64,000 nt of DNA from Cerasibacillus terrae (GCF_008039555.1 NZ_VDUW01000003.1:1-64000), one strand, 5' to 3'. Positions 8,240 through 18,187 are shown, numbered from the stretch's first letter. Numbers and translations are program-made. The notes: a model not told the origin generated them from the letters alone.

Positions 8240-10165
8240 TTATGTCAATGTGATGAGTTCTTCCTCCAACTTTTCCCATTCCTCCATTAAGAATTGCATT
8301 TTTTGCTTTATTTCTTCCGTTTCCTGCATTAATTCATGTGCTTTCTCATGATCCTGATAAACAGCAGGTTCTGCCATTGTTAATTCTAGTTTATTTTCTT
8401 CCATTTCAAGTGTTTCAAGTTCTTCCTCTATTTTAAGAATTTGCCGTTTTATTTTTCGGATTTCACTTTGTCTTTTTTTCTCTTCTTGAAAACTTTGTTT
8501 TGTAGGCTCTTTTACTTTTTGAGTCTGTTTTTGTTCGTTTAACGCTTGAAGTTCCTCTTGTTCCTGCTTTTTCTCTACATAATAGTCATAATCACCTAGA
8601 TAGGTGGTCGCACCATTAGCTTCTATTTCGATTACTTGTGTTGCAATTTTGTTAATAAAATATCTATCATGTGAGACAAAAATAATGGTGCCTGGATAAT
8701 GTAGTAGAGCATTTTCTAATACTTCCTTACTATCAATATCTAAATGGTTTGTCGGTTCATCTAAAATGAGTAGATTTGCTTTTTGCATATGCAGTTTTGC
8801 TAGGGCAAGTCTAGCCTTTTCTCCACCACTTAACGTTTGGACAGGTTTTAGTACGTCATCTCCACTGAAAAGGAAGTTTCCTAAAACAGTCCGGATATCT
8901 TTTTCATTTGTCATGGGATAGTCATCCCATAGCTCATCAAGGACTGTTTTATTTGTCGATAGTTCTTGTAGTTCTTGGTCATAGTAGCCGATTTGTACAT
9001 TTGTCCCGAATTGAATAGAACCTTTATGGGGAGAGAGCTTTCCAACAATTAATTTTAAAAGGGTTGTTTTACCAATTCCATTAGGACCGACAATTGCAAT
9101 TCGGTCCTTTCGATTCACTTCCATTGCAATATTTTTAAATAAAGTATTTTCTGTATTGTGATATTGAAAGGATAAATCACGAACCTTTAAGACATCATTT
9201 CCACTTTTTTTACCTATTTGAAAGGTAAACGAAGCAGAGGCTTCATCTCCTAATGGCTGTTCCATTCTTTCCATTTTTTCAAGCTGCTTCCGACGACTCT
9301 GAGCTCGCTTTGTAGTGGAAGCACGGACAATATTTTTCTGAATAAAATCTTCCATTTGTTTTATTTCAGTTTGTTGTTTGTCATATTCTTTTTGGGCTAA
9401 TTCCAACTCTTTTTCACGTAGTTCAAGATATTTAGAATAGGTACCATGATATTTATGCATTTTTTTACGTGATATTTCATAAACAATATGGACTGTTTTA
9501 TCTAAAAAGTACCTGTCATGTGAAACAATAACAATTGCACCAGGATAGCCTGCTAAATACCCTTCCAACCAGGAAAGTGTATCAATATCTAGATGGTTTG
9601 TTGGTTCATCTAAAATGAGTAGATCAGGTTTTTTTAATAATAATTTTCCTAGTGCTAAACGTGTTTTTTGTCCACCACTTAATTGATGTATTGGTGTATT
9701 GTCTTCATAATCATGGAAACGTAACCCATTTAAAACAGAGCGAATTTCTGCTTCATATACATATCCACCTTGTTGTTTAAAATCATGCTGAAGTTGGTCA
9801 TATGTTTGGAGGAGGTTTTCTGTAGCAGAATTAGCCTCACTCATTTTTTGTTCTAATTGGCGTAATTCTTTCTCCTTTTGGATAAGGTGTTCAAAGACTT
9901 CCAACATTTCATTAAAAATAGTTTTATCTGATTGTAGTCCAGTATGTTGTGATAAATAACCAATCGTTATATTTTTTCGTTTATGGATTTCACCGGTATC
10001 ATAGGAAGATATACCTGCTATGATTTTTAGAAGAGTTGATTTACCACTACCATTTCTTCCAACAATAGCAATTCGATCTTTATCTTTTATTTCAAGCTTG
10101 ACATTCTCAAATACTTGATCAGCCCCAAAGTATTTCGATATGCCAGTTAATTGCATCATCATCAT
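8240..10165 (-). CDS. ydiF: ABC-F family ATPase YdiF
   Basis: 641 aa, two ABC ATPase domains and no membrane segment, so an ABC-F protein. Domain 1 has Walker A GRNGSGKST and LSGGQK. A charged interdomain linker (~80 aa) follows. Domain 2 has GPNGIGKTT and LSGGEK. Both have Walker B LLILDEPTNHLDI. The last ~100 aa are a highly charged coiled coil, as in the YdiF/Uup type. ABC-F proteins bind the ribosomal E site and help translation or resist antibiotics; which applies here is not known. AGAGGGA precedes the first of four ATG codons. It is convergent with the rodA-like gene and divergent from moaC. Confidence 0.93.
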   Translation of the reverse strand: MMMMQLTGISKYFGADQVFENVKLEIKDKDRIAIVGRNGSGKSTLLKIIAGISSYDTGEIHKRKNITIGYLSQHTGLQSDKTIFNEMLEVFEHLIQKEKELRQLEQKMSEANSATENLLQTYDQLQHDFKQQGGYVYEAEIRSVLNGLRFHDYEDNTPIHQLSGGQKTRLALGKLLLKKPDLLILDEPTNHLDIDTLSWLEGYLAGYPGAIVIVSHDRYFLDKTVHIVYEISRKKMHKYHGTYSKYLELREKELELAQKEYDKQQTEIKQMEDFIQKNIVRASTTKRAQSRRKQLEKMERMEQPLGDEASASFTFQIGKKSGNDVLKVRDLSFQYHNTENTLFKNIAMEVNRKDRIAIVGPNGIGKTTLLKLIVGKLSPHKGSIQFGTNVQIGYYDQELQELSTNKTVLDELWDDYPMTNEKDIRTVLGNFLFSGDDVLKPVQTLSGGEKARLALAKLHMQKANLLILDEPTNHLDIDSKEVLENALLHYPGTIIFVSHDRYFINKIATQVIEIEANGATTYLGDYDYYVEKKQEQEELQALNEQKQTQKVKEPTKQSFQEEKKRQSEIRKIKRQILKIEEELETLEMEENKLELTMAEPAVYQDHEKAHELMQETEEIKQKMQFLMEEWEKLEEELITLT

Positions 10166-10238
10166 TTTTATTTATCCCTCTTTAACAAATCAAGTATATC
10201 TTTAGTGTATCTTATAAGGAATGTGGCAAGCAATGGTT

Positions 10239-10256
10239 TTGTGAAAGTAATCACGA
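10239..10256. promoter_or_regulatory. probable Rex operator
   Basis: TTGTGA-AAGTAA-TCACGA, one base away from the Rex consensus TTGTGA-N6-TCACAA. It lies between divergent ydiF and moaC-rex, directly upstream of a possible promoter (TTGCTA 10261, TATAGT 10285). This suggests autoregulation of moaC-rex by the NADH/NAD ratio. Two further DnaA-like boxes (TGTGGACAA 10300, TCTGGATAA 10335) are in the same gap. Confidence 0.5.
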
Positions 10257-10363
10257 AAACTTGCTATTTATCTGATAGAATAGATATAGTATATATAATT
10301 GTGGACAAATAATATTGTTGATATATATATTTAATCTGGATAAGAATTTGGGGAGTGAATGGT

Positions 10364-10852
10364 ATGTCCGATTTCACACATTTCAATGAAGAAGGGCGCG
10401 CAAAAATGGTTGATATTAGTAATAAGAAATCAACACAGCGAAATGCTGTTGCTCGTTCTAGTATTTTCGTAACAAAAGAAATCTATGAAAAAATAAATAA
10501 TCACTCAATTGCTAAAGGGGATGTTCTTTCTGTTGCACAAATAGCAGGGATTATGGCTGCTAAAAATACATCAGACTGGATTCCGATGTGTCATCCTTTG
10601 AGCCTTCAAGGGGTAGATATTTCGTTTGAATGGAATATAGTAGAAGAAACCTATGAGTTACAAATTACGACATTTGTAAAGACGAAAGGAAATACAGGTG
10701 TAGAGATGGAAGCATTAACAGCAGCTTCAGCTACGGCTCTTACTGTTTATGATATGTGTAAGGCATTGGATAAAGGAATGGTTATTGGCCAAACATATTT
10801 ATTGGAGAAATCCGGTGGGAAATCCGGCGACTATTCCCGAAATGATAAATAG
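10364..10852 (+). CDS. moaC: cyclic pyranopterin monophosphate synthase MoaC
   Basis: 162 aa. MoaC makes cyclic pyranopterin monophosphate, the first stable intermediate of molybdenum cofactor synthesis, together with MoaA. Family motifs are MCHPL near residue 75, [15 protein letters not shown] and [12 protein letters not shown], with the conserved lysines and histidine. ATG 10364 has GGGGAG 8 nt upstream and matches the B. subtilis start; GTG 10355 is an alternative. Downstream rex starts 34 bp later. Confidence 0.96.
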   Translation: MSDFTHFNEEGRAKMVDISNKKSTQRNAVARSSIFVTKEIYEKINNHSIAKGDVLSVAQIAGIMAAKNTSDWIPMCHPLSLQGVDISFEWNIVEETYELQITTFVKTKGNTGVEMEALTAASATALTVYDMCKALDKGMVIGQTYLLEKSGGKSGDYSRNDK

Positions 10853-10886
10853 GTTATGATGCATTTTCGAAAGGGGGAAGAAATAC

Positions 10887-11528
10887 ATGGTAAAAAGTAA
10901 AATACCACAGGCGACAGCAAAACGGTTGCCATTATATTATCGATATTTAAATAATTTACAACACCAAGAAAAAACACGTGTGTCATCAAAGGAATTAAGT
11001 GAAGCAGTGAAAGTTGATTCTGCCACAATTAGAAGGGACTTCTCCTATTTCGGTGCCCTAGGTAAAAAAGGGTATGGGTATAATGTGGAATATCTTCTTA
11101 ATTTCTTTAGAGAAACATTGGATCAAGATGAGTTGACAGAGGTTGCTTTAATTGGTGTTGGTAATCTAGGTACAGCCTTTTTAAAATATAACTTTCTGAA
11201 AAATAATAACACAAAAATTGTAAAAGCCTTTGATACGGCCGGCACAAAAATCGGAACGGAAATTGGTGGGGTACCAATTTTTCATATTGATGAACTAGAA
11301 GAAAGATTACCAGGTATTAAAGTTGTTATTTTAACGATTCCGGCAAGTGAAGCAGAAGTCATGACAGAGCGTTTGGTTAAAATTGGTGTAGAGGGAATCT
11401 TAAATTTTACACCTGCACGAATTACTGTACCAAGTCATGTTAGGGTACATCATATTGACTTGGCAGTAGAATTACAAGCACTTGTGTATTTCTTAAAACA
11501 TTATCCATTAGAAGATAAAAAGGAGTAG
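10887..11528 (+). CDS. rex: redox-sensing transcriptional repressor Rex
   Basis: 213 aa. Rex senses NADH/NAD and represses fermentative and respiratory genes. The N-terminal winged helix includes [25 protein letters not shown] (helix-turn-helix). The Rossmann motif is [10 protein letters not shown], about residues 90-100, and the C-terminal domain-swap helix ends [22 protein letters not shown] precedes the ATG. The stop codon lies inside the terminator stem. In B. subtilis tatAy-tatCy follow rex; they are missing here. Confidence 0.96.
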   Translation: MVKSKIPQATAKRLPLYYRYLNNLQHQEKTRVSSKELSEAVKVDSATIRRDFSYFGALGKKGYGYNVEYLLNFFRETLDQDELTEVALIGVGNLGTAFLKYNFLKNNNTKIVKAFDTAGTKIGTEIGGVPIFHIDELEERLPGIKVVILTIPASEAEVMTERLVKIGVEGILNFTPARITVPSHVRVHHIDLAVELQALVYFLKHYPLEDKKE

Positions 11529-11549
11529 ATTTAAATCTACTCCTTTTTG
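11517..11549. terminator. bidirectional terminator between rex and ydiK
   Basis: Near-perfect palindrome AAAAGGAGTAGATTT / AAATCTACTCCTTTTT that overlaps the rex stop codon and ends 3' of the convergent ydiK. Confidence 0.9.
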
Positions 11550-11740
11550 TTGTTTTTATGATGTAAATGGATTCGAATAAATTTTATACTAAGTCCAAAG
11601 TCTAATGTGGCCACTCCGGCAAAAATTAACGTTTGCCAATTCCAAATGGTTCCTATCTCGTTTGCACGTTGAATTGCAAAATATAAGAATAGAACTCCCA
11701 TGATGGCATAAATAACTGCTTGTGTTTTTAAGTTACGCAT
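11537..11740 (-). CDS. ydiK: YdiK-like small membrane protein (DUF4305)
   Basis: 67 aa with two predicted membrane helices (about residues 8-22 and 35-53) and a basic C-terminus (HHKNNKKE). It matches the position and size of B. subtilis YdiK, between rex and ydiL. Function unknown. The gap to ydiL is 3 bp, so both are in one operon. Confidence 0.8.
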   Translation of the reverse strand: MRNLKTQAVIYAIMGVLFLYFAIQRANEIGTIWNWQTLIFAGVATLDFGLSIKFIRIHLHHKNNKKE

Positions 11741-11743
11741 ATA

Positions 11744-12457
11744 TTAGCCTCCAATAAAAATCATTTGTAACTGATTAATTTGTCTTTCCATCTCTTCTAT
11801 CTGTTCGGGTGTTAAATTGAATTGATTAATAACGGTAATACTATTCATCGCCATATGTACAATAATTGGTACCATAATTCGCTTTGTTTGTACATATAGA
11901 AAAGCAAAAACTAATCCCATAGAAGCGTAGATAAGAATATGTTCTGGTTCTCCGTGAATGATACCAAAAATAAAGGCTGATCCTAGTGCTGCAATTAGAA
12001 AGTTCGTCCGTTTGTACAATGAACCAAAAATGATTTTCCTGAAAATAATTTCCTCTAATATTGGTGCAAGGATTGCTGGAATAAGAATAAATATTGGGAA
12101 GTTACGGGATATATCCATAATTTGTTTTGTATTTTCTGATCCAGGTTTTATTCCAAAAACTTCCATCTCAATAGCGACAGCGATAAACTGTGCTGAAAAC
12201 GCCATAAACACACCGACAACAGACCATAGAATAGCTATTCCCCATGGAGATGCATTACGATGAGGCACTTTCTGCATATCTGGTTTCATGAGTAATAGAA
12301 CAATGATTAAACCCACAATAAAGCTAAAAACACTGTAATAAATAGATGTTTTAACTAGATCTACTTGGAATACATAATAGAGGAAAGGTACAATAAGTAT
12401 ACTAGAAAACTGCATAATAATATATGTAATAATGACCCACCAATAACGTTTTGGCAA
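11744..12457 (-). CDS. ydiL: CPBP-family intramembrane metalloprotease YdiL
   Basis: 237 aa with about 6-7 membrane segments. It carries the CPBP (CAAX protease/bacteriocin-processing) motifs: EEIIFR (EExxxR), FGIIH (FxxxH) and HMAMN (HxxxN). The family includes type II CAAX prenyl endopeptidases and bacteriocin self-immunity proteins; the substrate here is unknown. It is transcribed with ydiK, away from groES. Confidence 0.9.
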   Translation of the reverse strand: MPKRYWWVIITYIIMQFSSILIVPFLYYVFQVDLVKTSIYYSVFSFIVGLIIVLLLMKPDMQKVPHRNASPWGIAILWSVVGVFMAFSAQFIAVAIEMEVFGIKPGSENTKQIMDISRNFPIFILIPAILAPILEEIIFRKIIFGSLYKRTNFLIAALGSAFIFGIIHGEPEHILIYASMGLVFAFLYVQTKRIMVPIIVHMAMNSITVINQFNLTPEQIEEMERQINQLQMIFIGG

Positions 12458-12633
12458 AAGATAACAACTCCTTTTAATGCAATCTATTGTAACATATGAT
12501 TAAAAATCGTATGATAATTAACTTCTGTATTTTAACATATTTTACATCCCTCTTATAATAGTATATGTTGTATGGGAAAATAAAATATACGGGAAAATAA
12601 ATAAAATGACAGTAAATCATCCAGTTAAATTAC

Positions 12634-12662
12634 TTGCATTTTTTGCATAAATTAATTATTAT
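12634..12662 (+). promoter_or_regulatory. sigma-A promoter of groESL
   Basis: TTGCAT (12634-12639), 17-bp spacer, TATTAT (12657-12662). It is immediately followed by the CIRCE operator. Confidence 0.7.
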
Positions 12663-12673
12663 AATATTTGGTA

Positions 12674-13011
<338 letters not shown>

Positions 13012-13059
13012 GTCATAACTAGTCATAACTAATGATAGATGAACATACTTTTGAAGTGA

Positions 13060-14703
<1,644 letters not shown>

Positions 14704-14714
14704 TAAGTCTCTTG

Positions 14715-14739
14715 AACCCTTGATACATAAGGGTTTTAT
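14715..14739 (+). terminator. terminator at the left end of the island, behind groEL
   Basis: AACCCTT / AAGGGTT with a 7-nt loop and a short T tail. It is part of the island DNA but placed to terminate groESL transcription. Confidence 0.6.
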
Positions 14740-14746
14740 GTAGGCG

Positions 14747-14774
14747 GTTAGCAAAATGCTAACATTTTGCTAAC
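14747..14774. repeat. probable recombinase arm site, left end
   Basis: GTTAGCAAAATGCTAAC overlapping GCTAACATTTTGCTAAC. The same 28 bp (one mismatch) occurs at 26298-26325 near the right end. Confidence 0.6.
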
Positions 14775-14784
14775 ATAAGAAATA

Positions 14785-15819
14785 TTAATGTAGGCTTCTC
14801 ATGAGTTGTCCAAACTTTTGAGAAGCCTCTCTTTTTAATTCTTCGGTTACATGAAGATAGATAAGCCTAGTTGTTTCATCTTCTACATGACCTAGCCTAT
14901 CCATAATTTCCTCTAATCCAACCCCCGCTTCGGCAAGTAGGGAGGTATGAGTATGTCTTAGAGAATGTGGTGTTAATTCTTGGTTCAGTCCCGCGGTTTT
15001 TAAAAGGCGTTTCATACGATTTGCTACTGTTTTAATAAGCATTGGATATCCCGGATGTCTTTCCGATTTCCCGAATATAAAGCCCTCATTATAGTAAGCA
15101 TCACCTAGACGTTTAATCACTTTCTTCTGAGCTGTTCTGTGTTTTTTGAGTTCTTCCATAATCATGTCCTCTACAACAATTGTTCGAATGGATCCTTGGG
15201 TTTTTGGTAGTTCTAATGAAAATTCAACGGTATTATTCTTTTCATTGTAATACGTTTTAATAATTCTGATGCTGTTTTCCTTAAAGTTGATATCGTTCCA
15301 TTTCAGACAAACTAACTCACCAATACGCATTCCCGTATAAGAAAGGATTAAGAAAGCTAGATAATCCATTTCCAAACCTTGTTTCTTCGCTGTTTCTAAA
15401 AATAAATATAATTCTTCTTTTTCCATATACTTTGGGATTTGATTTTCTTCCAACTCTTCAATTGTTTTCATTGGTTTCTTGATCGAAGTAAATTCTGTTG
15501 GATCTCTTTTGATGACTTCTAATTCAATTGCTTTTTTGAAAATCATTCTTCCCGTACGGTTAATGCCTTTTACGGTGTTATAAGCATACTTCCCGATAAG
15601 ATCGTCTAAAGCTTCTTGATACATGTTAGTTGTGACGTCTTTCATCTTAATATATGCAAAGTAGGGCAGCAGTTTATCAATTTCATGCCGTCTTACACGG
15701 ATTGTTCCGGGCTTTAAGTTCCCTCTGTTACCGTATAGCTTCAACCATTTTGGTGCAAAGTCTTTAAATAACGTCTTCTTTTCCTCAACAAATGTTCCTT
15801 GTTTGATTTCGGATAACAA
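14785..15819 (-). CDS. int: tyrosine recombinase (phage-type integrase), N-terminally truncated
   Basis: About 344 aa from a TTG at 15819. The core-binding (SAM-like) domain is at about residues 20-115 and the catalytic domain at 135-335, with Arg in YTGMRIGEL, the HSLRHTH box and the final Tyr in LIYLHV; RLGHVEDETT lies between. Relatives carry a further ~50-60-residue N-terminal AP2-like domain that binds arm sites. Here the frame is closed by TAA six codons upstream, at residues that look like the domain linker (ANKANE). No ribosome site is evident. The gene reads toward attL, the usual place for an integrase. Confidence 0.9.
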   Translation of the reverse strand: MLSEIKQGTFVEEKKTLFKDFAPKWLKLYGNRGNLKPGTIRVRRHEIDKLLPYFAYIKMKDVTTNMYQEALDDLIGKYAYNTVKGINRTGRMIFKKAIELEVIKRDPTEFTSIKKPMKTIEELEENQIPKYMEKEELYLFLETAKKQGLEMDYLAFLILSYTGMRIGELVCLKWNDINFKENSIRIIKTYYNEKNNTVEFSLELPKTQGSIRTIVVEDMIMEELKKHRTAQKKVIKRLGDAYYNEGFIFGKSERHPGYPMLIKTVANRMKRLLKTAGLNQELTPHSLRHTHTSLLAEAGVGLEEIMDRLGHVEDETTRLIYLHVTEELKREASQKFGQLMRSLH

Positions 15820-15857
15820 TTCATTAGCTTTGTTAGCTTACTAATATTATGTTGCAT

Positions 15858-16044
15858 TTAGTCTCTTTCCTTTTGGTCAGAAAATTCCTCAAGTGAATTT
15901 TGTAAAAATAATCCAGTTAGATGCGGGTCATCAGGCAGCGACTCAATAATCATTCTTTCTATTATTCTATAAAATAGAATGGCAGATTCCCGCGGCATCT
16001 CTTCACTGTATTGAATGTTGATTTATCTTCGGCTTTGTCATCAT
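15858..16044 (-). pseudogene. small hypothetical gene with apparent 1-bp frameshift
   Basis: Reading starts at the ATGATG at 16044, with AGGAGGGG 2-3 nt upstream, and runs 13 codons (MMTKPKINQHSIQ) to a TGA. One base out of frame it continues as SEEMPRESAILFYRIIERMI, to a TAA at 15858 (46 aa if started at ATG 15998). A single indel near 16005 would join them into a ~62-aa protein. No family is recognised. It could also be two separate peptides. Confidence 0.4.
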
Positions 16045-16048
16045 ATCC

Positions 16049-16083
16049 CCTCCTGTTCATTTTTTATCATTATGAACAGGAGG
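16049..16083. terminator. hairpin between small ORFs of the island
   Basis: Perfect 12-bp stem CCTCCTGTTCAT / ATGAACAGGAGG with an 11-nt loop. On the minus strand one arm contains the AGGAGG of the next ORF, so it may act as a translational switch as well as, or instead of, a terminator. Confidence 0.5.
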
Positions 16084-16100
16084 ACATCATTTTATTCCTT

Positions 16101-16250
16101 CTACTTACTAGTACTAGTTGAATCTTGTGGAATATCCAATGCCGGTTGAAAGTTTAATTCTTTGCTAGATTCAATTTTGCTTTTTCGTTTCACAACAATT
16201 GGTCTCGTGCTACTTCCTATTAATCTCAAATCCAGTAAAATCTTATTCAT
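16101..16250 (-). CDS. hypothetical small protein, 49 aa
   Basis: ATG 16250 has GGGGAG 8 nt upstream on the minus strand. The product starts MNKILLDLRLIGSSTRPIVV, is basic in the middle (KRKSK) and ends in a Ser/Thr-rich tail (DSTSTSK). No membrane segment or known family is seen. Its start overlaps the end of the upstream 45-aa ORF, which suggests translational coupling. It might be a secreted or regulatory peptide; this is only a guess. Confidence 0.5.
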   Translation of the reverse strand: MNKILLDLRLIGSSTRPIVVKRKSKIESSKELNFQPALDIPQDSTSTSK

Positions 16251-16380
16251 TGGAATGCTCCCCTTTTAAAACAACAAAATGAGAAATAACTTCTTCTGAT
16301 ATGCCATATTGCTCACATACCTTTAATAACGCGCCAACATTTAATGGCGTTTTTTCTTTATATCTTGTATTGGATGACAT
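16243..16380 (-). CDS. hypothetical small protein, 45 aa
   Basis: ATG 16380 has AGAGGTGA 11 nt upstream. The product has one likely amphipathic helix (VGALLKVCEQYGISEEVISHF). It overlaps the following 49-aa ORF by 8 bp. Both are divergent from the csrA-flagellin pair. No family is recognised. Confidence 0.5.
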   Translation of the reverse strand: MSSNTRYKEKTPLNVGALLKVCEQYGISEEVISHFVVLKGEHSNE

Positions 16381-16470
16381 GCTGTTTTTATTCACCTCTT
16401 TCAAATTTTAAATAGTTTAAACGACAAAATCCGCTATTTTAAAAGTAAACGTAAACTTTTTTCAAAAAGA

Positions 16471-16575
16471 GTGATTAAATATTTTTCACTGTCAGCCGAT
16501 ATTAAAGATGTAGGCATGAAATAGGATGGATATCAAGGCCTATACGTTAAGTAAAGGTTAGAGAAAATTATTCTC
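16471..16575 (+). repeat. decayed duplicate of the csrA promoter and gene start
   Basis: This segment resembles 16580-16685 along its length: GATTAAA, CCGATATTA, ATGTAGGCAT, GGATG, ACGTTA-GTA and GAGAAAA recur in the same order about 109 bp apart. The downstream copy has the intact csrA start. In the upstream copy the reading frame is lost. The result is two tandem sigma-D promoters before csrA. Confidence 0.65.
16476..16502 (+). promoter_or_regulatory. sigma-D promoter P1
   Basis: TAAA-N15-GCCGATAT, an excellent match to the flagellar sigma-D consensus. It lies 142 bp before the csrA-like start. Confidence 0.85.
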
Positions 16576-16584
16576 GAAAAGGAT

Positions 16585-16611
16585 TAAACATTTTCTGATA
16601 CCATCCGATAT
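16585..16611 (+). promoter_or_regulatory. sigma-D promoter P2
   Basis: TAAA-N15-TCCGATAT, one base off consensus, 33 bp before the csrA-like start and 109 bp after P1. Confidence 0.85.
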
Positions 16612-16643
16612 TAGTAATGTAGGCATCAAGGAGGATGAAATCT

Positions 16644-16829
16644 ATGGCACTCACGTTAGGTAGAAAACCTGGAGAAAAAATCTACATCATAGATGCTCAG
16701 GGAAGAGAGATTGAAATAGAAGTAGTAAAACGAGATGAAAAGCTGAGTAATTTTACACAGCTTCGCATCAATGCTCCACAAGAATTTAAAATTGTTCGTG
16801 GAGAGATTTATAACGGTAATAACTCCTAA
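16644..16829 (+). CDS. csrA: CsrA-like translational regulator
   Basis: 61 aa. CsrA binds GGA motifs in mRNA leaders; in Bacillus it represses flagellin translation. The pattern fits CsrA: LTLGRKPGEKIYI strand, charged turn, LRINAPQEFKIVRGEIY with the conserved Arg of the RNA-binding end. It is shorter and more divergent than chromosomal CsrA (about 74 aa), and no fliW is nearby. I chose ATG 16644 because AAGGAGG is 9 nt upstream; the earlier ATG 16635 abuts the site. Two sigma-D promoters drive it, and flagellin follows after 81 bp. Confidence 0.85.
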   Translation: MALTLGRKPGEKIYIIDAQGREIEIEVVKRDEKLSNFTQLRINAPQEFKIVRGEIYNGNNS

Positions 16830-16848
16830 ATAGGAGATATTATATATA

Positions 16849-16900
16849 ACTAGCATTTCACAAGGATAGGTCTTGCTAGTAAAACAAAATCACACGGAGG
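16849..16900 (+). promoter_or_regulatory. flagellin leader with candidate CsrA sites
   Basis: Hairpin ACTAGCA (16849-16855) / TGCTAGT (16874-16880) with AAGGAT in the loop, and a second GGA inside the Shine-Dalgarno CACGGAGG (16893-16900). This two-site layout mirrors the B. subtilis hag leader, where CsrA binds one upstream GGA and one overlapping the ribosome site. Confidence 0.6.
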
Positions 16901-16910
16901 TAGATTAATT

Positions 16911-18095
16911 ATGATTATTAATCACAATATTTCAGCACTTAACACACATCGTCAGTTAGGTGCAAACAACAATGCAGTACAAGGTTCACTAGAAAAGCTT
17001 TCTTCTGGACTTAAGATTAACCGTGCAGGAGATGACGCTGCTGGTCTTGCGATCTCTGAGAAAATGCGTGGACAGATTCGTGGATTGGAAATGGCGACTA
17101 AGAATGCGCAAGATGGTATTTCTCTAATCCAAACTGCAGAAGGTGCTTTAAACGAAACCCATTCAATTCTTCAAAGAATGCGCGAGCTTGCAGTGCAAAG
17201 TTCAAACGATACAAATAATGAAGTTGATCGTAAGGAACTACAAAAAGAGTTTAACCAACTTATTGAAGAAATTGACCGTATTTCAAATAATACTGAGTTC
17301 AACACCAAAGGACTATTAGATGGCAGTTTCAAAGGTAAGTTCCATATCGGAGCTAATGAAGGACAAAGTATTGATCTTGCAATTGGAAATATGGGAACTA
17401 GCACCATTGGTGAAGCTACTGCAAAAGGTGGTTATTTAGAAGCTGGAGTTATTTCAGATGCGACAGCTGACTTTGATTCAGGTGATGCGGGAACAGCAAA
17501 GTCATTTGCAGTTCAAGTTGGTGAAGGTGAAGCAGTAACAGTAACTATTGATGGTGACTTTGCTAACGGAGACGCGGTTCTTGCAGAGGTTAATAGTCAA
17601 TTATCTGGTACAGGAGTAAAAGCTGTTTTAAATGACGATAATTCTATCGATTTAGTTTCAGCTAAGGAGTTCTCCCAAGGTGCTGATTCAGATAATTTAA
17701 CTGCTGTAAGTAAAGATGAGGATTTAGAAGTAACAACAGGTGCTGCAATCAGTTCATTGAAAGTAGAGGTTGAAGGTGAGAATGCAGCAACTTCAGGTGG
17801 AATCCTAACTCAATCTGATGCAGACTCAACTATTACTGCAGTGAATAATGCTATTGAAAAAGTTTCTGCTGAGCGTTCTAAACTCGGTGCATATCAAAAC
17901 CGTTTAGAGCATACAATCAACAACCTTGGTGCTTCAGCTGAAAACTTAACAGCTGCAGAATCACGTATTAGAGACGTTGATATGGCTAAAGAGATGATGG
18001 ACTTCACTAAGAACAACATCTTAACACAAGCTGCTCAAGCCATGCTAGCTCAAGCAAACCAAACTCCACAGGGAGTATTACAGTTATTACGTTAA
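16911..18095 (+). CDS. hag: flagellin
   Basis: 394 aa. Typical D0/D1 ends: MIINHNISALNTHRQL and SSGLKINRAGDDAAGLAISEKMRGQIRGL at the N-terminus, and NRLEHTINNLGASAENLTAAESRIRDVDMAKEMM up to GVLQLLR at the C-terminus. A Gly/Ala/Asp-rich, Lys-poor variable region (about residues 160-305) forms the exposed D2-type domain. GGAGG precedes the ATG by 10 nt. Length is above the minimal Bacillus flagellin (~270-305 aa). It is located inside a mobile island, which is unusual; whether the host has another hag elsewhere cannot be seen. GC content is higher than in the next genes. Confidence 0.96.
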   Translation: MIINHNISALNTHRQLGANNNAVQGSLEKLSSGLKINRAGDDAAGLAISEKMRGQIRGLEMATKNAQDGISLIQTAEGALNETHSILQRMRELAVQSSNDTNNEVDRKELQKEFNQLIEEIDRISNNTEFNTKGLLDGSFKGKFHIGANEGQSIDLAIGNMGTSTIGEATAKGGYLEAGVISDATADFDSGDAGTAKSFAVQVGEGEAVTVTIDGDFANGDAVLAEVNSQLSGTGVKAVLNDDNSIDLVSAKEFSQGADSDNLTAVSKDEDLEVTTGAAISSLKVEVEGENAATSGGILTQSDADSTITAVNNAIEKVSAERSKLGAYQNRLEHTINNLGASAENLTAAESRIRDVDMAKEMMDFTKNNILTQAAQAMLAQANQTPQGVLQLLR

Positions 18096-18111
18096 TTTAA
18101 ATGAACTTATA

Positions 18112-18143
18112 AGGGGACTCTAGCTTTGCTAGGGTCTCTCTTT
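18112..18143 (+). terminator. flagellin terminator
   Basis: GGACTCTAGC-TTT-GCTAGGGTCT stem of about 10 bp (with G-T pairs) followed by a T-rich tail, 17 bp after the flagellin stop. Confidence 0.75.
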
Positions 18144-18187
18144 ATATTATAGAAAAATATAGCTGTTATTAGATTGGGGAGAAAATA

